This document shows, in pieces, positions 1 through 11,611 of a stretch of 64,000 bases of DNA. Under the pieces are notes generated by a model, which worked only from the letters and a program-made list of their open reading frames with translations, ran no database searches and was not told the origin of the DNA. A program made the position numbers and the translations under genes. Position 1 is the first letter of the stretch, and each line of letters opens with the position of its first letter. The stretch comes from Narthecium ossifragum (lineage: Eukaryota > Streptophyta > Magnoliopsida > Dioscoreales > Nartheciaceae), in NCBI GenBank assembly GCA_963920575.1, contig OY986964.1, positions 37,909,987 to 37,973,986 on the forward strand. The letters run 5' to 3'.

Positions 1-1680
1 CCTCGAAAACCTTGGATAACGACCCAACGTTGCTAGAGCTTCACCGACGAGGGGTCGAGAAGCTGCGGCGCTCCTTTCTATCTTCCTCGGATCAGGTTGC
101 GGAGGAAAGTTTGGATCCTTCAGGGGATGATTCGTTACAAACTCCAATAATTTTCCAAGGGATTTGCTCGGAAGCAAGGGATGAGGTGTTGTGGTTTTTT
201 TTTTGGGGGGGGGGGATGTTATCAGGGCTGGAGCCCATGACACAACCATGACACACGAGATCTTGAAGATGGCGCGACGAAAGTTGAAAATGACACAGCG
301 GTCCAAGCCAAAGCAGAACTTGACGAGCCATAAAGGGATCCTATCGAACGGAACGCGCGGCGAGGCAACCAGGGAGGCGTACAAGCAATATACACGTGCC
401 AAATTCCTTTGGTGCGCAGCATGGCGCGATAGGATACGGAACGACGTGATGCGGCATGGTAGGACGCGACGGATTTCGAAGCTGACACGGCGGCCCGAGC
501 CAAGACGAAATACGACGCGCCATGCGACGAGGCAAGCGAGCGTGACGCGCGCAAAGGCAACCCAGGAAGGCGCGCGGGGCATGCGCACACGCGGCACGTG
601 TGATGGCACGCAGAGCGCCCGCGTGACGCGGCCAGGCGGTCAAGTCCGAGTCGGACTAGGACTCAGAATGCCCAGGCGCGACGCGGTTGGCCAACTAGAG
701 CAAACCACCCATGCAAAAGTCCTAATTCCACTTGGAAGGACTTGACGCATCAAAGGAAGGTTTTGGCACGGGGAAAATCCTAGTTGTGTAGGAGTTCTAG
801 CGGGACTAGAACTCGACTCGCCCGACGGAAGGCAGTTAGTCCATGGAGGCCGAATTGAGCGTGCAAGTTTCCTAATTCCATTTGGCCTAGGTCTAGCATG
901 GGATGACATGACAAATATGAAATATGGCACGGGAGAAGTTGTACTTGACTCGCGAAAATAGGAAGGAGTCTTATTTCGAGCCAAAGTGGGACAGATTTAG
1001 GCAAACAACCATCTTTGGCAAGTCTTAACTCATGTGGAGTCCAAATAGACTAGGAAGCTTTGTAATTGACTGATTGCATGTTTGAATAAGCATGAAACAT
1101 AGGACTTGGGGTTGGACTAGGAAACTTGACTTGTTGGAGCAAGTCATAGACTCTCTTCTTTATAAGGAGGCCGGCTAGATGTGGGGGCAACTGGGTTATG
1201 GGCAAGCTCACGGTTTGAGCAATTGAGAGTGGGGTTTTAGAGTCGTCGTCTACAACGGATTGTGAGGCGAGATTCTAGGGTTTTGGGTTGAGAGCTTCTT
1301 GTATTGAGAGTGATTGTACTCCAAAGGGTTGGGGGCGAGAGGAGAGAGTTATTGTAATCGTTAGTCAATAAAGCAGTTGGGATCTCATCCCTTATCCAAA
1401 TTCGTGTCTTGTATGTGTGCAAGGCAAAAAGATGGACTGGTCAAGAGGCAGTCGGGCTGCAAGGCGAAGTGCACAAGTGGTGCACAGACGGCTCGCAAAC
1501 GACGCACGAGTAGAGCACAAGCGACGTGTAGGGCGCGCGGCGGGGGTGTGCGAGCTCGATGAGGGGGTATCTTGGCGCCATCATCGGACAAGCGAGAAAA
1601 TTTTGTTCTCTTATTTGCCCGATGATAGGTGGTGGTGTGTGTGTGTGGGGGGGGGGGGTGGATCCATCTCCCACTGTTGA
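1..1680 (+). repeat. Decayed repeat, possible LTR-retrotransposon remnant
   Basis: No intact gene is visible. A stretch near 218-235 resembles the tRNA-Met primer-binding site used by many plant LTR retrotransposons, with mismatches. Further on there is a TATA-like box (about 1158-1165) and an AATAAA signal (1367-1372) some 205 bp apart, the arrangement expected of an LTR promoter and polyadenylation region. Long ORFs here (for example 191-745) are arginine/threonine-rich reads of GC-rich DNA and match no family I recognise. The LTR ends and a target duplication could not be fixed. The block could also be part of the LINE that follows. Confidence 0.35.
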
Positions 1681-4600
1681 TTATGTCGAAATCAATTTGC
1701 TAGAATATGAGGCGTGTAGGTCCCGTCAGGGTCGTGTAATGTTGCAGGTTTTTGCTGGGTTTATTCCAATTGGAGTTTATTTTTTGATGAGGACTTGGAT
1801 TTCCAACGAAGGGAGTTGGGGAGATCTTGGGGAATGTTTCTTTCTCCAGTGTTGGAAAGGCGAGGGATTTTGGCGCCGTGGAAGTGCTCCATGGGTTGTC
1901 ACCTTTGACACCTAATGTCGGCAAACAGTTCATGGTGTTATAACTATTGCAACGTTTGTCTAGTGGGTGGTGTCTGTAGTCTATGCATCCACGAACTATA
2001 TTGCTCGCAAAAATCTTTGGGAGGAGTTGTCCAAGGTGGGAGGGGTGGGGGTGGTCACACCTCATTGGAGATTTTAATGTCATCTCGGCTCCTTGTGAGA
2101 AGAGAGCGGGGGGGGGGGGGGGGGGGGGGGATCTTTGATGCTGCAATTCAAAAGTTTTGCCAATTCCTGCTTCGGCAACCACTCTTTGACTTGGGGTTCT
2201 CAGGCCCGACGTTTACACTAATGGTCAACCTGGGCATGCTAAAATTCTTATGAGGCTTGATAGGGCAATTTGCAACTCTTCTTGGAAAGACAAATTCAAG
2301 GGCTGCGGGATCTCTCAATTGCAACATGCTCACTCCGATCATCACCCTCTTCTTCTCTCGCTAGATCCCCCAATGGAGGCTGACGGTCCTTCCATGTTTC
2401 GTCTTCGGACATTTTGCACCAAGGAGCATGCTTTCAAGCTTCTAGTTCAAAGGATATGGACAAATTCTGGTACATGCTCGGCGCAATATGTCTTGGCTAC
2501 AAGAATGAAAGAGTTGAAAGGGACAGTTAAGGCGTTGAGTTGAAGCAATGGCACCGACCTCAAAATGGCATCAAGACTTCAGGGCTGCATTGAACAACTC
2601 TATGTTGCGAAAGAGGAAGGTTCTATTTCTGCGCAAGAGGTAGATCTGTGATGCATGGAATACCAACACTCGGATGCCACTTGGAGACAAGAATGGGCTG
2701 CTCGTCAAAGATCTCGGGCTGATTAGGTTCATCATGGGGACTCCAATTCCGCCCTTTTTCATCAGGTTCTTTCGGGCCGTGGCTATAGATCAAAGATGAA
2801 AGAGTTGCTTCGTCAGGATGGCACGAGGCAAAATCGGCTGTGGAGATGGTAGAGGTCATGGGATACTATTCTAACCTGTGGTCTGACTCTAAAACTTTTG
2901 ATCTGGACGCTCTACCAATACTTTCATGCCTAGATGACAGTTTGGTTAGCAACCTTGTGGAGGTCTCCGATGAAGAAATCAAGGTTGTTTTCTCTATGGA
3001 AACAGATTGCTAATCCGCGTCCAGATGCGATCATGGCGGAGTTCTGTGGAAAATTGGAGGCTCGTGGGAGGTAACTTAACTGCAGCGGTTCGGGGCTTCT
3101 TCTCGTCGGGAAGGTTGCCGCCTTCGTGGAATGAGACATTCATATCTTTCGTCCCGAAGATTGAGTTTCTGAAGAGACTGAAGGAATACAGACCGATTGG
3201 GCTCTACAATGTAACATACAAGGTCATCTCAGTAATTCTGGTGTGAAGAATGAAGGGCTTGTTGGGGGATGTGATGGGGACAACACAATCAACATTCATT
3301 CCAGGGAGATTCATACATGACAATGTTGGAGCGGCTTGTGAAGTACTTAATTCTATGAGGGTTGCCAAGAGTAAGGCCTTAATTGTCCTAAAGATAGACT
3401 TGCAGTCGGCATATGACCGAGTTCGGTGGCCGTTGATTAGAGATGTCTTAGTGGCGATGAGCTTTCCGGCTAGGTGGATCTCTTGGATCATGGAATGTGT
3501 TACATCACCGACCTTCTCCTTCATTATTAATGGCAGGGTCTTTCGGAGGCTTAAGGCTTAAATCACAGAGGGGTTTGAGGAAAGGGAACCCCCTGTCTCC
3601 GTACATCTTCGTGCTTGTTCAAGAGACCCTTTCAAGACTTCTTGATAGTCCCTCTGCTGGTCTTGAGGGCTTTCAGGTTCCTAGATCCTCTTTTTCCATC
3701 TCTCATCTGCCCTATGCATAATTGTCTCATTGTTACCATGGCTAAGTGCTCAGAGGCAAGAAGATCAAGGCAGATCTTGGTTTGCTATGGAGCTTTATCG
3801 GGGTTAAAGAATTAATGATGCAAAGTCGGCAAAGAATCTTGGGAATTCTACGTGTCTTGTTATCTAAGCAAGGCTGGACATACTTTGGGGTGCCAATTTT
3901 TGTGGAGCGACCTCATGCTGATCAGCTTTCGTTCCTTCTCCAGCGGGTGATCTCGAAGATCAATGCATGAGCGCTGATGCAGTTATCCGCTGCAGACCGG
4001 TTGGTCCTTTTGCGATCTGTTTCGCAGTCGGCAGTAGTCCATGCCATGTCCTCCCTGAATGTTTCTTCTAGTATTCTCCTCAGCTTGGAGTCTATTAGCA
4101 AGGTTTTTCTCTGGCAGGGTAAAATTCGAAGTTTCAGCTGAGTATCTTGGGATACGATCTTGTCTCCTACTGAACTTGGTCTAGGCATTAGGGATTTAAG
4201 GCGTTGGCAATGAGCTTTGAACCTCAAGCGTCTTCCAGAGCTTCTTAACTATTCATCCTCTGGTTGGGGCGATTTGGTGAGAGCAAAATACAAGCTCTCC
4301 TCTGTGCTACCGGTCAGATGTAGCAAGTCCTCTTCTTGTCATTGGAAAGTGCTGTGCAGGGATGCCAAGTTCTTGAATGTGGGGCTCGTGGTGCAGCCAG
4401 CGGTGGGAGGAAGGGCTAGCGTCCTCTTTGATCGTTGGTTTGAAGGAGAAGAGCTGATTAATTTACCTTGCTTTGTCCAGGTAGATCAATCAATGGAACA
4501 GCTGGTTATTGGGTACCTAATGGATGCTAATGGATGGGATGTCATCAAGGTCCGTCGCTTGCTTCACCCGACCTTGGTGGATCGAGTGCTTGCTATTCTT

Positions 4601-5396
4601 CTATCTGATTTTCGCAACTAACGGTGGAAATGGCTTCATTCTCCTCTAGGTTTGGTCACTTCCAAATCTGATTATCTTCATCTCTCTTCCTCGCATTCCT
4701 CCAATTCCCCTTCATTCCTTCACCCGAAGCAGACATGGTTTAACCTCTGGAATGCTCCAACGACGCCAAAGATCCGTCTTTTTCTTTGGAAGCTTCTTCA
4801 TGGCTGTTTGCCGGCGCTGGATGCCTTTTGGCAGATTCACATGCTATCAGATAGAACTTGTCCCAGGTGGTCTAGCGGATGAGACTGTCTTGCATATCTT
4901 TTTTCTATGCCCCGCTTTGATCCAAATTTGGGTGGAAGATTTTCCTCATAAAAGTGTCATGAACTGGGATCTCTTCTTGGCTATTCTATCTAAATCATCC
5001 TCTTCTAATAGGGGCATCTTTCACTCTTTGGTGCATTTGGTGGGCGAGGAATGATCTTATTTTCAACAACCGCCGTGTGGGACTTTTTGGCACCTTAAAA
5101 GGATTGAGCGCCTGGTGAATGAATTATGGAGATGCTGTAATTTGGGAGGACCTTCTACTCTGTTGGAAAGACAAGGGGATTTTTGGGCTTTTTCGGTTGA
5201 TGCGGCTGTGGGATTTGGGGCTGCAGGTATTGGACTGGCTGTTAGGGGACTAGATGACCAAGTTTGGCTTGTTTTGTCTGAAGCTATTATTGCTGATGAG
5301 GTAGAATTTGTAGAGCTCCTGGCCATCCTTCGTGCCTTGCTTTTGGCGCAGGATTATGGGTTACCTAAACTCTGGATAGAATCTGATTCAAAGATA
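1681..5396 (+). mobile_element. LINE 1: decayed L1-type non-LTR retrotransposon
   Basis: Fragments of an L1-type ORF2 follow in the right order but in shifting frames. First comes an endonuclease piece: GDFNVI near 2068, then LDRA and SDHHPL near 2253-2350. Reverse transcriptase blocks follow (YRPIGLYN near 3190, a DLQSAYDRVRW block near 3400, and a catalytic YADD box degraded to a stop near 3715). Then come a zinc-finger/RVT region (4217-5050) and the start of an RNase H domain (5115-5396, ending at ESDSK). Many frameshifts and stops, plus a 23-nt G run at 2108-2130, make it inactive. It is cut at 5396 by the TIR-bounded block that follows. Confidence 0.8.
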
Positions 5397-5870
5397 GGGT
5401 CACGTGCGGCGCATGTAACCCATAGCCTTACCCCGTTACACACCGCCACCTCCATCTCCTAGCGCGCGGCCACCATCACCACCAAATCTAGTGACCACCT
5501 ACCCCTCTTCCTCCACCCCTCTCTTCCCTCCACCTTCAACAGCTAACAACGTTTGCCCCGACCTCCAACAACGCCAAGATCTCCTCGCCGGAACCCATCC
5601 CGTGTCAACCCGCCCACGAGCTCCTCGCCGAAACCCATCTCGCGCCATCATCGTCCACGGATCCGACCAAAACCTTGCCAACCGCCGGAACCCCCACACT
5701 CATCGCTTCTCGTTCCTCCTTCCTCCCCCAAAACCTCGCCAACTGCCAGAACCCGACGCCCATCGCTCCGAGCTCCCTGCGGGTCCCGAACTCCTCTCCT
5801 CCATCGTCATTCACCACCCCATCGCTCCTCGTTGGGAGACGGCACAGTCACCAACCACCGCCTCCGACCT

Positions 5871-8800
5871 TCATATCTCTCTTTTCTTTTCGGCCTCGTC
5901 GTTCGAAGTTACGGAGTTGGGTCGGCGCCTGCGATAGATCGCGAAGGCGAGGAATAGGATCACAGGAATGCAGACGGTTCCGACGGCGGCAGCGGATCCG
6001 GTGACAATCTTGACAGATCTAGAGGATTTTTGGGAGGGGGTAATGGGGATTGCTAAGGATTTGGGGGTGGGGGAGGGATTAGATCGTTGGTTCCATATCG
6101 CCGACATTCTCGAGGATTTGGAGCATGCATAGGGCGTATGAGCAGAATCAAGCGACGCGAGGGGGGTAAGCGGACCATATGGGGATAGTGGCGGCCATGT
6201 CGTAGGGGACAAACTCCTTGCTTCCGATGACGTTGAATAGATTGAAGGTGGCCACGATGACGGTGTTTTGACCGGCGACACGGGCAGATTGGTTGGCGAC
6301 GAGGTCGCACGGGGCGGAGGTGGAGCAGGTAGCGATGGCGTTGGATAGGTCGATGGCGGAGCGGATTAAGGAGATGGTGGAGAACTGGCAGGGCCAGCCG
6401 CCAGCTGCGAAGGGCATGGGGCCGCCGGCGAGGTTGCATTTGGGCGACGAGGCGAGGAGGAAGAGGGAGGAGGATACGAGGCCGAGACTGAGGTCGGACA
6501 AGAAGGTGGAGGATTTGGAGCATGAACTTGAGGAAAAGAGGGATCTCACTGAAGATGAGGAGATGCAAAAACAGGGGGTGGAGACACGTTGGGATGAGGT
6601 TAGATGCCAGCAGGAGGCTCAGGTTCGTCAGCGAATGCGGAAGGAATGGATCTTGGCAGGGGACAGTAACTCAGCCTACTTCCGGCGCTTGATGGCTATG
6701 CGGGGACACAAATCAAGGGTGTTCCAGATTATAGGTGAGGATGATATAGCTGTGGAAGATCAAGGTCACATTGGAGACATGTTTGTTAAGCACTATGAGC
6801 AGCTGTGGAGAGGTTCCCCCGATGACTATAGTCCTTCTCTCCCATTGCATGAGTTACCTACTATTAATGAAGAATGCCATGACATGTTAGTGGAGGAGGT
6901 GACAGCCTTGGAAGTTAAGGAGGTGGTCTTTGGCATGGGCAGGGATAAATGCCCTGGGCCGGATGGGGTACCAATTGAGTTTTACATGCAACACTGGGAT
7001 GTTGTTGGGGGGACATGGTGGCACTGGTCAAGGCTTTCTTTGAAACCTCACGTATGCCTCCAGCTTGGCATGAAACATTCCTATCGTTTGTTCCAAAGTG
7101 CAAGCTCCCCACAAAGGTTAAGGATTACCGGCCAATCAGCCTATGTAATGTGGGATATAAGATTGTCACGACCATACTTGCTAAGCGCATGAAACCGGTT
7201 TTGGATATGGTGATTGGCGGTGAACAGTCAGCTTTCCTCTCTGGTCGGAGTATACATGATAATGTTGATGCGGTGAAAGAAATCTTACACTCCATGAGGA
7301 TAGCTCCCAAGACTCGAGGCCTCTTTGTGGCGAAAGTGGATCTTAAGTCGGTGACAAAGTTAAGTGTCCCTTGCTTGAAAGGGCACTGACAAGCATGAAC
7401 TTTCCATTGAAATGGATCAGTTGGGTCCTGGAATGTGTCAAAGGAGCCCACTTCTCGTTGATTATCAATGGCAGGCTACATGGTCATATAGCCTCAAAGT
7501 GTGGTTTGAGACAAGGAGATCCTTTATGCCCATATCTCTTCCTCATTGTCCAAGAGGTGTTGTCTAGGATCTTAAAGGATCCTTGCAGTTGCTTACTAGG
7601 GGTGACCTTCCCGAAGTCATCGTTCTCTGTCTCCCACATACTATACGCGGATGACTGCCTATTTGTTTCACAAGCTACGTGCTCGGAAGCAAGGAAGCTC
7701 AAGCAAAAGCTCATCCTCTTTAAAGAGCTCTTAGGCATAGAGATGAATACAAGCAAGTACAGTATAAGGTTTTCAAAGGTCGTTGCGGAAGACAAGAGGT
7801 TAACAATCGGCCACATACTGAGGATTAAAGTTGCTACAGACGTGTGGACCTACTTGGGAGTTCCGCTCAGTGAGAAGAGAATGAAAACTGCGGACTTCTC
7901 CAACCTGCTGGACAAGATAACCTCCCGGGTGGTCTCGTGGCAAGGAAGAAGCATCTCTGAATCTGGTAGGGTGACCCTTATGAAGACAGTTCTCCAAGCC
8001 ATCCCAGCGTATGTGATGGCAACGACCAAAATCCCAGCGGCGGTGATTAAGAAGATTAATAGTATTGGGAGGGAATTTGTATGACAGGGCCGACGCTCAG
8101 GGGTGCTCTATGTTGCGTGGAAGGAAGCATGCTTACCGACTGAGGTTGGAGGACATGGTCTGCGTGACCTCCACACTTTGCAGAAGGCTATTAAGATGAA
8201 TAGAATAGCTGATTTCTTGATGAATAGGGACACTCTCTGGTTCCACCTGACTAACGCCAAGTATAAGTGGAAAGAAGTGCTCCCATCATCAAGAGACTCC
8301 AGGCATGGCACTGTCCATTGGAAGGATCTCTGTGAGGCTGCGGATGAACTGAGGAAAGGCTTGCAGTGTAGTCCGGGACAGAATAGTAGTATTAGTCTCC
8401 TGCATGGCTGTTGGATAGGGGAGGAAGCGCTGGATGAAGTACCTGGGCTATTCAACACGGCTGAGCACTACCACAGGGCACAATGTGTGGAGGCTCCCGG
8501 CAGGACCGCGTATCAAGCATTTCTTATGACGCATCCTCCATGGGAAGCTCGCAGTTACGGAGAAGCTCTGGAAGTGTCACATGGTCTCAGACAAGTTATG
8601 CCCTGTCTGCCACATGCAGGAAGAAAGCATTACCCATGTCCTCTTTGAGTGTCAGTTTGCTAGGAGAGTCCTTTTGGCTATGATCGGAGACCTACAACTG
8701 GGCTGTGAACTATGGGATGCAGATCGATATTTGGAGACTCTGGTGCAATCTTCTAGTCAACCGGGCATGGTGAAGGTTAAAGCCTACATTGCCTATGCTA

Positions 8801-9522
8801 TCTGGCATATTTGGAAAATGCGAAACAGGGTAGTGTTTGAAGAAGATAGGGAACCGCTGGAGGTGGTGTCGCGCCGGGCTAAGAGGCTGGCAGAGGAATT
8901 CTTGAGGAAAGAGGTGGAGCATAGGGAGGATAATAGAAATGCTATAGGGAGAATCATTCAAGTAGATGCGACGCTCTCTGGGGATGCTGCTGCCGTAGGG
9001 GTGGTCGCGATTGAGCATACTCTGGAAGATAAGCTGATATGGGCGATGGGAAGGCCGGTGGAGTCACAGTCCATTATACGCGTAGAAATGTTAGATGTCC
9101 AATGGGGATTGCGCTGGGCTAAGGATCGAGGTATAAGGAGACTAGTGATAGAATCGATAGAATCTGACTCCAAAATTAGTGTGGATATCATCAATGGTGT
9201 TAGCCTATGGCCGTTGGAGGTGGGAGACGTTGCTCGCAACATCTGGGCTGCGAATCTTGGGTTCGACTCTGTTATCTTTCTACATATTCCACGCGGAAGC
9301 AACACCAAAGCTGATGGTGTTGCTCGTTGTTGTCGCAGGTCACAGTCCTGTTTTGCTGGGAGTGTGAGGAAGGCCTAGAGAGGCTGGAAGAAGTCATGTA
9401 ACAACTTAACCATTGGGCTCAACTAATGAAAGAAAAAAAAAGGTGGAGGAGCATGCGTCAACGGTGGCTTGGCAGAGGAAGGCAGCGTCGGTGTCGGTGG
9501 TGTAGATGTACACCACAAACAC
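5871..9522 (-). pseudogene. Captured gene fragment, single-pass membrane protein-like, split by LINE 2
   Basis: On the minus strand an open frame runs from about 9522 to 9451. It crosses the target duplication of LINE 2 once and continues from 6513 to about 6150 in the same frame; a further minus-strand frame follows at 6281-5871. The read-through at the LINE junction is VDACSSTFLSDL. The upstream part has several cysteines (KCNLAGG, WPCQF, ATCSTSAPCDL). The last part has a hydrophobic segment, GTVCIPVILFLAFAIY, followed by RRRR, like a transmembrane stop-transfer. I do not recognise the family. No start, stop or splice structure could be defined, so it reads as a piece of a host gene carried by the surrounding TIR block. 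At least one frame change separates the two downstream parts. Confidence 0.45.
6514..9439 (+). mobile_element. LINE 2: 5'-truncated L1-type element with 11-bp target duplication
   Basis: The ORF2 product is cut into four or five frames. RT blocks run from 6930 (CPGPDGVP) through YRPISLCN near 7125 and an intact YADD near 7645. A zinc-binding CPVCHMQEESITHVLFEC motif lies at 8599-8652, and an RNase H-like domain runs to 9378. The first catalytic aspartate block of RT (after VDLKS, near 7347) is deleted. A short A-rich tail ends at 9439. The 11-bp direct repeat AAGGTGGAGGA flanks it at 6503-6513 and 9440-9450. That repeat and the tail are the hallmarks of target-primed reverse transcription. 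The element starts in the RT/linker region, so the endonuclease is missing (5' truncation). It is inactive. Confidence 0.85.
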
Positions 9523-9679
9523 GTATCAGCATGGGTATGAAAGAGGACATGGGTCACGTGCGCCACACGTGACCCTGTTTGCCGTCAAATCCATGATGGC
9601 GTATGGGCTGGAGGCCCACATAAAACCCGAATTTGAAATCAAGAGAGTCAATGTGTCGTTTTTAAATATGAGGGACTAT

Positions 9680-9955
9680 ATAAAAGTTTTTTTGAAACTA
9701 CATGGTACTAATCAATTGTTTACCCTGGCTTAGAAATACTTGTAGTTTAGTAGCCTCTTTTGCTGCTGTTGTATTTTGTTTTGTTCCTAAGACATTCGAT
9801 GTTCAGGCTGACCTCCTCACTAAACTGGGAAGGGATTGGGGTTGGGCTCGTGTGTGGTCAAGCAATTCTCAAGGCGTGTGGCCTGAGGATTGCCCAGCTA
9901 TTTTGTAATCTTCTTCTAACTCTTTCCTAGCTTCAAAGCTCAACTAATCAAACAA
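9680..9955 (+). mobile_element. Possible distal end of LINE 1 (RNase H C-terminus and 3' tail)
   Basis: After the TIR block a frame at 9755-9908 reads FVPKTFDVQADLLTKLG, which matches the usual end of plant LINE RNase H domains (a V/F-P-R-E-x-N-x-x-A-D-x-L-A-like signature, here diverged). It is followed by CTCAACTAATCAAACAAAAA near 9939, similar in layout to the 3' tail of LINE 2. It would complete the RNase H domain broken at 5396. The join is inferred, because the bases just before it are not clearly LINE. Confidence 0.4.
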
Positions 9956-11611
9956 AAACATCAGATTACTAGTCTAGCTAGGATTTTGTTTGTCAGAATC
10001 CTAGATATAATGGCAACAAGAAGAATGTGTTTGATCCTTGTGATTATTCTTTCCAATGTTCAGCAAACACAATGCATGGGAGGCATTAGGCAAGTGGGGA
10101 AGTGGGTATAGGAGGAAGTGAAAAGCATGTCGGAGCTGGAAGATCATAAACAAAGTATGACAAAAACACCTACTACAAAACAATACACCTTAAAATATTG
10201 ACATTAATATAAAGCACAAACATGATTGATTATATTAGGTCCATTTTAATTATAATTAGTTAGATCAAAGGATGTTGTCATGTTGCCCATACTTACGAAT
10301 CACGATCAAAGAATGAACACCCTTTAATGTTGAAAGGAAGCGTTGTGACAAAGCCTGTAGGATTTTAAGTGTAATCCTTGGTTTCCTGCTATATGGGCTA
10401 GTCTCAGAAGTCAGTTTGCAGAAACACCCTTTAATTGGTAACTACAACTAGAAATTGTAGTATTCAGCTAAACAAGATATGTACTCCAACATAAAGATGG
10501 TGGGGAAACAAGCTTAACTAATGCTCAAACCTCGTACGTGACAATCTAATGATATTAGGTAAAATAAATGCAACCACTTCACATTATCCACATTATAAAA
10601 AAAAAACTTTGCTTTTCTATGCAGGTAAAGTGGCGTTACTTTGTAAATAGCACCCAATCTGTACTGATATTCGTTGTAACAGGTTCTAGAGTGAATACCT
10701 TACAATGAAATATTTTTTTCCAAACAAGAGAAAGTAAATGCACAATGTTCAAATCAATGTTGATAGTAAATAATATGGAGAAGAATTGAGCATCTATATG
10801 CAAGACCCATTTGACAGAATCATTATAAGATTGATTCAAGCTAAAAATATTACTAGTAGAAATGTAAAAATTGCCAATTGTAATTACAAAACCAATCCAG
10901 AGAAAACTACCCTAAACCCACATAAAAAGCTGCAAGCAGTATGGGAAGACGAGGCGTATACATTGCAGTATTAAATAAAATTAAAGCAAAGCTTATAGCT
11001 CACACATTTTGGAAAAACTCAAATAACTGGCCCACCTTCCTTTCAGTTTGTACTAAAATTCATTCTTCCCTTTTAACTAGTCAGTCCAATATTTTAGTAT
11101 CCACACTTCAGTAATTAATTTGGTATTCACTATATTATACTAAAAGTTCATAATATATCTACAGGAAAAGTATATTGAACATCTTCTGATATGAAAATTC
11201 GTACAGAGCTTAAAGCCATACTTCTGCATTAGTCAACTTATGCCTTCAGTTTTTGAAAGATTTACCTAGGAACAATGTGCTATTTGTAAAACCCATCAAT
11301 AGTCTACTGTACAAATGTCCACCAAGACCAAGATGCAAACATAAAGGTAACTGCACAGTTAGACATTTTGCATTTTTCTAAAGTTTTTATAGGGGTGATT
11401 TAGCTATTGAAATATGCAGCCATCCAAGACCAACAACTAAAGGAGAGTGAAAGCTTTGTTGCTTCATCAAATTTTGAACCAAAAAAAAAGTGAAATTTAA
11501 CTCATCATACCTAAGCAGTTACTGACATGATATAACATCCTTCCCCAGGCAAGCAAAAGGAGTAGTAAAACAGAAGGCCAAGTGTCTAGTAAGACTGTAG
11601 GGTGGAAAGAA
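9956..11611. other. Intergenic, includes PRP40A 3' UTR
   Basis: AT-rich sequence without a convincing coding region or RNA gene. The part just below 11611 should be the 3' UTR of PRP40A, which is transcribed leftward. I could not fix a polyadenylation site. Nothing else was recognised. Confidence 0.5.

Larger units (their letters stand above)
5397..9574. mobile_element. TIR-bounded block carrying a gene fragment (Pack-type element candidate)
   Basis: The left end (5397-5427) and the reverse complement of the right end (9544-9574) are similar over about 30 bp. Both begin GGGTCACGTG, continue with a GGCGCA core and contain ACCCAT, so they look like diverged terminal inverted repeats. Each end is also nearly palindromic internally. 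The block interrupts the RNase H region of LINE 1 and holds a minus-strand gene fragment, into which LINE 2 later inserted. I found no convincing target-site duplication, and about 100 bp of unassigned DNA separates the right end from the possible resumption of LINE 1. The boundaries are therefore tentative. 5422-5870 is C-rich and encodes nothing I recognise. Confidence 0.45.

Noticed and set aside
191..745. 184-codon open frame on the plus strand
   Set aside because: Arg/Thr-rich text from GC-rich repeat DNA with overlapping open frames on the other strand; no domain and no gene structure.
5491..5957. Overlapping Pro/Ser/Arg-rich open frames on both strands
   Set aside because: C-rich DNA keeps several frames open by chance; none has a recognisable motif, and the segment lies inside a TIR-bounded block.
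6293..6513. N-terminal part of the 299-codon plus-strand frame as LINE 2 coding sequence
   Set aside because: The LINE begins at 6514 by its target duplication; the first part of that frame is the antisense of the captured gene fragment.
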